Part shown: positions 6,400-11,010 of the stretch, piece after piece
Layout of the letters: each line of letters begins with the position of its first letter
Numbering within the stretch: position 1 is the stretch's first letter
Source: an uncultured Collinsella sp.
GTDB lineage: Bacteria; Actinomycetota; Coriobacteriia; Coriobacteriales; Coriobacteriaceae
Length of the DNA: 11,010 bases
Assembly (NCBI GenBank): GCA_902475785.1
Contig: CABSAN010000065.1
Span: 1-11,010 of the forward strand
Direction: 5' to 3'
Made by a program: the position numbers and the translations under genes
Notes under the pieces: model-generated
What the model was told of the DNA's origin: nothing
Seen by the model: only the letters and a program-made list of their open reading frames with translations
Databases searched by the model: none

Positions 6400-7374
6400 T
6401 TAACCCAGGACGCGGGCCATACGCGTCTTGAACTCGGACAGGAAGCGCGGGGCGTCGACGGTCAGCGCCACGAGTGCGCCCTTGTCGGGGTCGGCCACAC
6501 GACGCTCATCGCAGATGGTGCGGCCGCGATACTCGCCCAGCAGATCAACACGCAGATTGCAGCCGAGCGCACCCACGAGCGTGGGGTCGATCGCCACGGC
6601 AACGGCCAGCGGATCGTGCAGCGCACAACCACCCAGGTAGGGGGCGTTCATCTCGTACGAACCGATGTAGTGTTCGACCATGCTCGCAAACGCACAGCCC
6701 GCCATGGTGCCCGAACCCGTCCAGCCGGCAATGTCGCGACGCGTGAGCACCACGCGATGCGTCACGTCCAAGCCCACCATGGTGAGCTTGCGGCCCGAAC
6801 GCAGCACGGCATCGGCCGCCTCGGGATCGCTTGCCATGTTGGCCTCGGCACCCGCACTCACGTTACCGGGCACGGTCAGGGCGCCGCCCATCACCACCAC
6901 GCGACCGATAGACATCATCGCCGCCGCATCGCGCTCCAAGGCAAGTGCTAGGTTGGAGAGCGGACCGGTCGCCACGTAGATTAGATCGGGACCATAGGTG
7001 CGCGCGGCATCAATCAGATAATCGACCGCCGCGTTACCGTCGGCCGACGTTGCCCCCACCGGCTCGTACGGCGACGCGGGCACGCTCGCCCCGCCAATGC
7101 CGTTCTTGCCGTGGATGAGCGTGGTGGACGCCGGCGGTGTATAGGGCTCAGTCGCCTTAATGGGACGATCGGCGCCCAGGTACACCGGAACCTCGGGGCG
7201 ACCCAGCAGATCGAGCACCGCCAGGCAGTTGTGCGCCGATTGCTCGACGCGCACGTTGCCAAAGCACGTGGTGATGCCCACGAGCTCCACCTCGGGGCTC
7301 GCGATGGCATAGGCCAGCGCCATCGCATCGTCCACACCCATATCCAGATCAAGGATCAGCTTCTTGGTTGCCAT
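6400..7374 (-). CDS. Nucleoside hydrolase (inosine-uridine-preferring family)
   Basis: This 324-residue cytoplasmic enzyme should hydrolyse the N-glycosidic bond of ribonucleosides to free base plus ribose. The Ca2+-binding N-terminus LDLDMGVDDAMAL (8-20) is the family's DTDPGxDDAxAL motif with variant residues at the second and fourth positions. Further hallmarks are ATGPLSNLA (135-143), NVSAGAEANMASDPEAA (171-187), where N171, E177 and N179 would contact ribose, and HDPLAVA (253-259), where D254 would hold the calcium and H253 is the usual acid candidate. Length is normal for the family. The start ATG follows the ribokinase stop codon by 4 bases with a CGGAG site, so the two are co-transcribed. 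The pairing with ribokinase supports ribose-containing substrates. Base preference cannot be read from the sequence. A pyrimidine-specific (RihA/RihB-like) or broad (RihC-like) enzyme are both possible. Confidence 0.94.
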   Translation of the reverse strand: MATKKLILDLDMGVDDAMALAYAIASPEVELVGITTCFGNVRVEQSAHNCLAVLDLLGRPEVPVYLGADRPIKATEPYTPPASTTLIHGKNGIGGASVPASPYEPVGATSADGNAAVDYLIDAARTYGPDLIYVATGPLSNLALALERDAAAMMSIGRVVVMGGALTVPGNVSAGAEANMASDPEAADAVLRSGRKLTMVGLDVTHRVVLTRRDIAGWTGSGTMAGCAFASMVEHYIGSYEMNAPYLGGCALHDPLAVAVAIDPTLVGALGCNLRVDLLGEYRGRTICDERRVADPDKGALVALTVDAPRFLSEFKTRMARVLG

Positions 7375-7378
7375 TGTT

Positions 7379-8374
7379 CTACTCCGCTTCTCCGTCTTGT
7401 ACTAAATCGTCTAAATCAAACACGCGCTCAACTTCGGCACGCGTGGGAATCGACTGCTGAGCGCCCAAGCGTGACACCGTCACTGCCGAGGCGCGAGCAC
7501 CCGCGGCCATGCACTCAAAGAGCGGCAAGCCCTCTAGGCGAGCCGCCGCCAACGCGCCGATAAACGTATCGCCGGCGGCCGTGGTATCGACTACCGTGCT
7601 CGAAAGCGCCGGCATGCGCAGCAGCTCACCGCCATCGCCGATCGCAACCGAGCCGGCGCCGCCCAGCGTGATGACCGCAGCTCCGGCACCCTTGGCGAGC
7701 AGGGCATTGAGCGCCGCGACGCAGCTCGCATCATCCGCGGGCAAGATGCCCGTCAGCACCTGGCACTCAGTCTCGTTGGGGCAGACCAGGTCGACCGCAG
7801 GCCAGGCCTCCGCAGGCAACTCGCAGGCCGGCGCGGGGTTAAAGACCGTATAGAACCCCAGCCTGTGGGCGCAAGAGAGCGCCGCGACCGTTGCCATCAG
7901 ATCACATTCGCCCTGGCCGATAAAGACGCTTCCGGCAGCCGGGGCAATCTCGCTGGCGCCTCCGTCGAGCCCATCGGCCACCAGGCGCCTCAGCGTACAG
8001 GCCACATCATCGCCTGCAAGCGCATGGTTGGCACCCGGCGACAGCACGATGCGGTTGTCGCTCTCACAGCGAATGATGGTCGCCGTGCCCGTCTCCACGT
8101 CGTCGCGCCGCGCCACGAACTCAACGCCCACGCCGGCATCCTGAAGCCCCGCCACCAGCGCATCGCCAAACGCATCGCGCCCGACCGCGCCGATCATGCA
8201 CGTGCGCGCGCCCATGCGCGCAGCTGCCACAGCCTGGTTGGCGCCCTTGCCGCCGGCATTGGTGATAAAGCCGCTACCGCCGACGGTCTCGCCCGCACGC
8301 GGCATGCGCTCGCACGCCACCGAAAGGTCCATGTTCATACTGCCGAACACCGCAACAATGCCGTTGTCTGCCAT
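7379..8374 (-). CDS. rbsK: Ribokinase (PfkB family)
   Basis: This 331-residue PfkB-fold kinase should phosphorylate D-ribose to ribose 5-phosphate with ATP. It shows GSMNMDL (11-17), the sugar-binding GGKGANQAVAAARMG (41-55), NPAP (179-182), PNETE (199-203), and the anion-hole/catalytic segment DTTAAGDTFIGAL (263-275) with D269 as the catalytic base. Length is slightly above E. coli ribokinase (309) owing to small insertions around 135-148 and an acidic C-terminal tail. The start at the MADNG methionine is chosen because a GAGGAGG site lies 5-6 bases upstream; an 11-residue longer start has no advantage. It is the first gene of the two-gene operon with the nucleoside hydrolase, fitting salvage of the ribose that enzyme frees. 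The gene symbol rests on family features; a deoxyribokinase-like or other pentose preference cannot be excluded. Confidence 0.9.
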   Translation of the reverse strand: MADNGIVAVFGSMNMDLSVACERMPRAGETVGGSGFITNAGGKGANQAVAAARMGARTCMIGAVGRDAFGDALVAGLQDAGVGVEFVARRDDVETGTATIIRCESDNRIVLSPGANHALAGDDVACTLRRLVADGLDGGASEIAPAAGSVFIGQGECDLMATVAALSCAHRLGFYTVFNPAPACELPAEAWPAVDLVCPNETECQVLTGILPADDASCVAALNALLAKGAGAAVITLGGAGSVAIGDGGELLRMPALSSTVVDTTAAGDTFIGALAAARLEGLPLFECMAAGARASAVTVSRLGAQQSIPTRAEVERVFDLDDLVQDGEAE

Positions 8375-8436
8375 GGAAACCTCCTCGTCTGCAGGCCTTA
8401 CGCCCACCGTCGGCGTCGATCGCGCGCTCTCGCACC

Positions 8437-8465
8437 CCTATAACTTTAGTTCACTTTGATGTGAA
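8437..8465 (-). promoter_or_regulatory. Predicted promoter of the ribokinase operon
   Basis: On the minus strand, TTCACA (8460-8465, 5 of 6 to consensus) is followed by a 17-base spacer and TATAGG (8437-8442, 4 of 6). Transcription would start around 8430, about 55 bases before the ribokinase ATG. The -35 element is shared with an inverted-repeat operator candidate. Confidence 0.6.
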
Positions 8466-8466
8466 C
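8449..8466. promoter_or_regulatory. Inverted repeat GTTCAC-N6-GTGAAC, candidate operator
   Basis: Perfect 6-bp arms (8449-8454 and 8461-8466) surround a 6-base spacer. The right arm covers the -35 of the ribokinase promoter and the left arm lies in its spacer, the position expected for a repressor site. The arms differ from the TAAAC half-sites of the isomerase regulon, so a different regulator, probably not encoded in this window, is likely. Confidence 0.5.
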
Positions 8467-8514
8467 GCACCCTTGAGGTTGCGCCAGCAGCAAGCATTCA
8501 CAGGAGCAGGCAGC

Positions 8515-8520
8515 TACAAT
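8515..8520 (+). promoter_or_regulatory. Possible -10 element for the acyltransferase gene
   Basis: TACAAT is a 5 of 6 match to the -10 consensus, placed so that transcription would begin near 8527, about 33 bases before the ATG. No convincing -35 hexamer sits 16-18 bases upstream, so the call is weak. Confidence 0.3.
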
Positions 8521-8559
8521 GAATATGTGCCGATTATTCTCGTCATTGGATGATGTTTT

Positions 8560-10776
8560 ATGGAGCAATTCCCACAATCGAGCCCACGCGGCCCGCGCCG
8601 CGCGCCTGATAACCAGGCGCCGCACGAACGCCCGCACGCCGACCGCCGCACCGGCGAGTCGCGACGCGGCCCGAGCCCGCATCGAACGCCCACCAACAAG
8701 GACGCCCGCACCAACAGCGCCGCAAAAGAACAGGCACCCGCTCGCCCCAAGTCCCGCTACATTCCTGCGCTCGACGGCCTGCGTACGCTCGCCGTCGTCG
8801 CGGTGGTGCTCTATCACCTCAACCTCACGTGGGCTCAGGGCGGCCTGCTCGGCGTTACGATCTTCTTTGTGCTTTCGGGCTATCTGATCACGCGCTTGCT
8901 GCTCAACGAAGTCGCTAAGACCGGCCGCATCGACCTTAAGAGCTTCTGGATTCGCCGCATCCGTCGCCTAGTCCCCGCCGTGGTAACGGTAGTGTTCGTG
9001 ACCTGCGCGTTGTGCACCATCTTTAACCACGTGATGCTCACCAAGATGCGCCCCGACATCCTGCCGTCGCTGCTGTTCTTCAACAACTGGTGGCAGATTG
9101 CCCAAAACGTCTCGTACTTCAATGCTCTGGGCGACCCCTCGCCGCTCACGCACTTTTGGTCGCTTGCCATCGAGGAACAGTTCTACCTGATTTGGCCGCC
9201 ACTGCTGTTTGCCATGGTATCCATGCATGTGAGCAAGCCCAACACGCGCCGCGTGGTTCTGGGCCTTGCCGCGGTATCCGCCCTCGCCATGATGGTGCTT
9301 TACAACCCTGCCGCCGACCCCAGCCGCGTGTACTACGGCACCGACACCCGCGTGTTCTCGCTGCTGCTGGGTGCCTGGATGGCCTTTATCCCCGATCGCG
9401 ACCTGGCGCCGGTGCGTCTCGCACATCGTTTGGGGCTCAATCGCCTGGCTGGCGCCGCCAAGCGCGGCAAGAGCGCCGAGGGCAAGCCTGGCGAGAAGGC
9501 CGACGAATCAGCCGAGACCGCCCCGGCACAGCCGAGCGCCCTCGTGCGCTTTTGGTCCTCGCCCGCATCCATCGATGTGTTGGGCGTCGTGGGTCTGGTT
9601 GGCCTTGCCGCCATGGTCGCGCTCACCAACGGCTACACCGCGTTCCAGTATCGCGGCGGCACGCTGTTATGCTCCATCCTCACGCTCATGGTCATCGCGG
9701 CCTGCGTGCAGCCCCAGGGAATGGTTGCCCGCGTGCTGTCCGCCGAGCCGCTCGTGTGGGTTGGCAAGCGCTCGTACAGCATCTACCTGTGGCACTATCC
9801 GCTGCTGTTGCTCATGAACCCGGTCGCCAACATCAACGATACGCCCTGGTGGCAGTACATTTTGCAGGTGCTGCTGGTGGTCGCCGTAGCCGAGTGCTCC
9901 TATCGCTTTATCGAAACGCCGTTTAGGAAGGGCGCCTTCGGCCGCACCGTCGCCGAATTCCGCGATGGCACCACCACGCCCGCCAACTGGGCACGCACGC
10001 ACGTCCCCGTCTGCGCAGCCTGCGCTGTCGTGTTGGTCGTTGCACTGGGCGGCCTGATTTTTGTGCCCGAGACGTCTGCGCTGAGCGGCGAGGGCGCCGA
10101 AGTTCTGAACAAAGAAGCCAAAAACACCGCGCCCACCGACCAGCAGGCGGCCGACGACACCGACAAGGACAACGACGGCTTCCCCGATGGCTCCTACGAC
10201 CTGTTGATGATCGGTGACTCCGTGTCGCTGCGCGCCGTTGATTCCTTTGACGGCGTGTTCCCGCACAGCCATATCGATGCCGAAAAGGGCCGCCAGTTTG
10301 ATGCGGGCCGCGCGACATTTGAGGGCTATATCCAGCAGAACCTTGCCGGCAAGATCGTAGTCTTTGCGCTGGGCACCAACGGCTTGGTAACGGACGCCCA
10401 GGTCGACGCGATCATGGCCGACGCCGGCGAGCAGCGTATTGTCGTGTTTGTAAACACGCGTAGCCCGCAGCCGTGGGTCGGGTCCACAAACCAGGCCATC
10501 GCCAACGCCGCCACGCGCTACAAGAATGTACGCGTTATCGACTGGTACGGGTACAGCGCCAACCGCAACGACCTGTTCGACGGCGACGGCACGCACCTGT
10601 CGGCCACCGGCGTGACCGAATACCTCAACCTGATCCACGATGCGGTCAAGAAAGACCTGCCCGTGCACCCCGAGGACCACGTCAACGATCCGCAGCCGGC
10701 AGCCGTCAAGTCCGCCGCCGACGCACTCGTCAATGCCCTCGCCTACAAGCCACGCAAGCTGGGCACCGACAAGTAA
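8560..10776 (+). CDS. OafA/YrhL-type membrane acyltransferase fused to an extracellular SGNH domain; probable envelope-glycan O-acetyltransferase
   Basis: This 738-residue integral membrane protein resembles OatA/OafA enzymes, which pass acetyl groups across the membrane onto peptidoglycan or surface polysaccharide. Residues 1-64 are a polar, proline- and arginine-rich tail, presumably cytoplasmic and disordered. The acyltransferase-3 domain (about 66-455) has YIPALDGLRTLAVV (67-80), LYHL with H86, SFWIRRIRRLVP (128-139), HFWSLAIEEQFYLIWP (198-213) and SIYLWHYP (407-414), and is rich in hydrophobic spans. A charged K/E/G-rich segment (300-325) sits between two spans. The last span (about 482-502) leads to an acidic linker, then an SGNH domain (about 547-700): GDS (552-554, S554 nucleophile), GTNG (605-608) and DGTH (676-679, D676 and H679). 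An in-frame stop lies directly upstream (8551), so the ATG at 8560 is the first possible ATG; its ribosome site is poor. The acceptor glycan is unknown. Confidence 0.93.
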   Translation: MEQFPQSSPRGPRRAPDNQAPHERPHADRRTGESRRGPSPHRTPTNKDARTNSAAKEQAPARPKSRYIPALDGLRTLAVVAVVLYHLNLTWAQGGLLGVTIFFVLSGYLITRLLLNEVAKTGRIDLKSFWIRRIRRLVPAVVTVVFVTCALCTIFNHVMLTKMRPDILPSLLFFNNWWQIAQNVSYFNALGDPSPLTHFWSLAIEEQFYLIWPPLLFAMVSMHVSKPNTRRVVLGLAAVSALAMMVLYNPAADPSRVYYGTDTRVFSLLLGAWMAFIPDRDLAPVRLAHRLGLNRLAGAAKRGKSAEGKPGEKADESAETAPAQPSALVRFWSSPASIDVLGVVGLVGLAAMVALTNGYTAFQYRGGTLLCSILTLMVIAACVQPQGMVARVLSAEPLVWVGKRSYSIYLWHYPLLLLMNPVANINDTPWWQYILQVLLVVAVAECSYRFIETPFRKGAFGRTVAEFRDGTTTPANWARTHVPVCAACAVVLVVALGGLIFVPETSALSGEGAEVLNKEAKNTAPTDQQAADDTDKDNDGFPDGSYDLLMIGDSVSLRAVDSFDGVFPHSHIDAEKGRQFDAGRATFEGYIQQNLAGKIVVFALGTNGLVTDAQVDAIMADAGEQRIVVFVNTRSPQPWVGSTNQAIANAATRYKNVRVIDWYGYSANRNDLFDGDGTHLSATGVTEYLNLIHDAVKKDLPVHPEDHVNDPQPAAVKSAADALVNALAYKPRKLGTDK

Positions 10777-10799
10777 CGCGCAGTCAAATCTGTTTACAA

Positions 10800-10837
10800 C
10801 CGCAGGGGGCGTCGGCCGTGGCCGACGCCCCCTGCGG
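10800..10837 (+). terminator. 18-bp perfect hairpin after the acyltransferase gene, probable terminator
   Basis: CCGCAGGGGGCGTCGGCC (10800-10817) is exactly complementary to 10820-10837, separated by only GT, starting 23 bases past the stop codon. The position fits a terminator. No T-tract follows directly on the plus strand (the nearest T-run begins about 17 bases later), so termination may be unusual or Rho-assisted, or the hairpin may protect the mRNA 3' end. Confidence 0.6.
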
Positions 10838-10980
10838 CAGTTAGGGACGCTCCTTTTGTACCGGCACCTAGAGGCCCTGGCGCAGCCGATGAAGACCTCT
10901 ACGGATGAATTCCAAGCCGCTCCGCCGCTCCAGACATCGTTTCCGTGCCTCGCGCGGTAGCGCACAGAGATGTGGTGTAA

Positions 10981-11002
10981 GAGGCGGGGCATGCCCCGCC
11001 TC
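10981..11002. terminator. 22-base perfect palindrome near the right edge, possible terminator
   Basis: GAGGCGGGGCATGCCCCGCCTC is perfectly self-complementary and is followed by CGCCCTTT at the window edge, where a T-run may be starting on the plus strand. It could end a plus-strand transcript or serve a converging gene beyond the window. The sequence is cut before this can be decided. Confidence 0.4.
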
Positions 11003-11010
11003 CGCCCTTT

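Noticed and set aside
10838..10980. Possible tRNA or small RNA between the two right-end palindromes
   Set aside because: No TTCGA-type T-loop, no cloverleaf pairing and no known RNA motif could be seen by eye; left unassigned.
9667..10992. Minus-strand 441-residue open frame opposite the acyltransferase gene
   Set aside because: It runs antisense through the SGNH domain and across the downstream hairpin; the composition is that of a high-GC shadow frame.

Overview
The window is high-GC, with densely packed genes. The protein set (stand-alone sugar isomerase, split transketolase, LacI regulators, OafA-type acyltransferase) and the sequence style suggest a gut Coriobacteriia such as Collinsella. 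This is an inference from gene content; no marker gene fixes the taxon. There are seven protein-coding genes, six on the minus strand and one on the plus strand. No RNA genes, insertion sequences or CRISPR arrays were seen, and no gene-free stretch exceeds 300 bases.

Region 1 (68-5060, minus strand) is a carbohydrate operon transcribed right to left. It holds an L-fucose/L-arabinose isomerase-superfamily protein, the N-terminal half and then the C-terminal half of a split transketolase, and an FGGY kinase of glycerol-kinase type. The first three genes are almost contiguous (2-base gap, then 8-base overlap). The kinase follows after a 174-base gap containing a perfect 14-base palindrome. Together they spell out aldose -> ketose -> ketose phosphate -> C2 transfer to a triose phosphate. 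The best-fitting known scheme is the non-oxidative D-apiose route (D-apiose -> D-apulose -> D-apulose 4-phosphate -> xylulose 5-phosphate + dihydroxyacetone phosphate), but the substrate is not proven by the sequence.

Region 2 (5070-6301, minus strand) is a LacI-family regulator with its own terminator and a good promoter. Its promoter and the promoter region of the isomerase operon both carry clusters of TAAAC/GTTTA half-sites, in each case including a pair spaced exactly 21 bp apart. This points to one regulon with autoregulation.

Region 3 (6350-8466, minus strand) is a two-gene nucleoside salvage operon: a ribokinase followed by an inosine/uridine-type nucleoside hydrolase. It has a strong terminator and a promoter overlapped by the inverted repeat GTTCAC-N6-GTGAAC. 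It would release ribose from nucleosides and trap it as ribose 5-phosphate.

Region 4 (8515-11010, plus strand) is a divergent gene for a large membrane acyltransferase (OafA/YrhL type) fused to an extracellular SGNH esterase-like domain, probably an O-acetyltransferase of a cell-envelope glycan. An 18-bp perfect hairpin follows it. The 143 bases 10838-10980 contain nothing I can identify. A 22-base perfect palindrome lies near the right edge.
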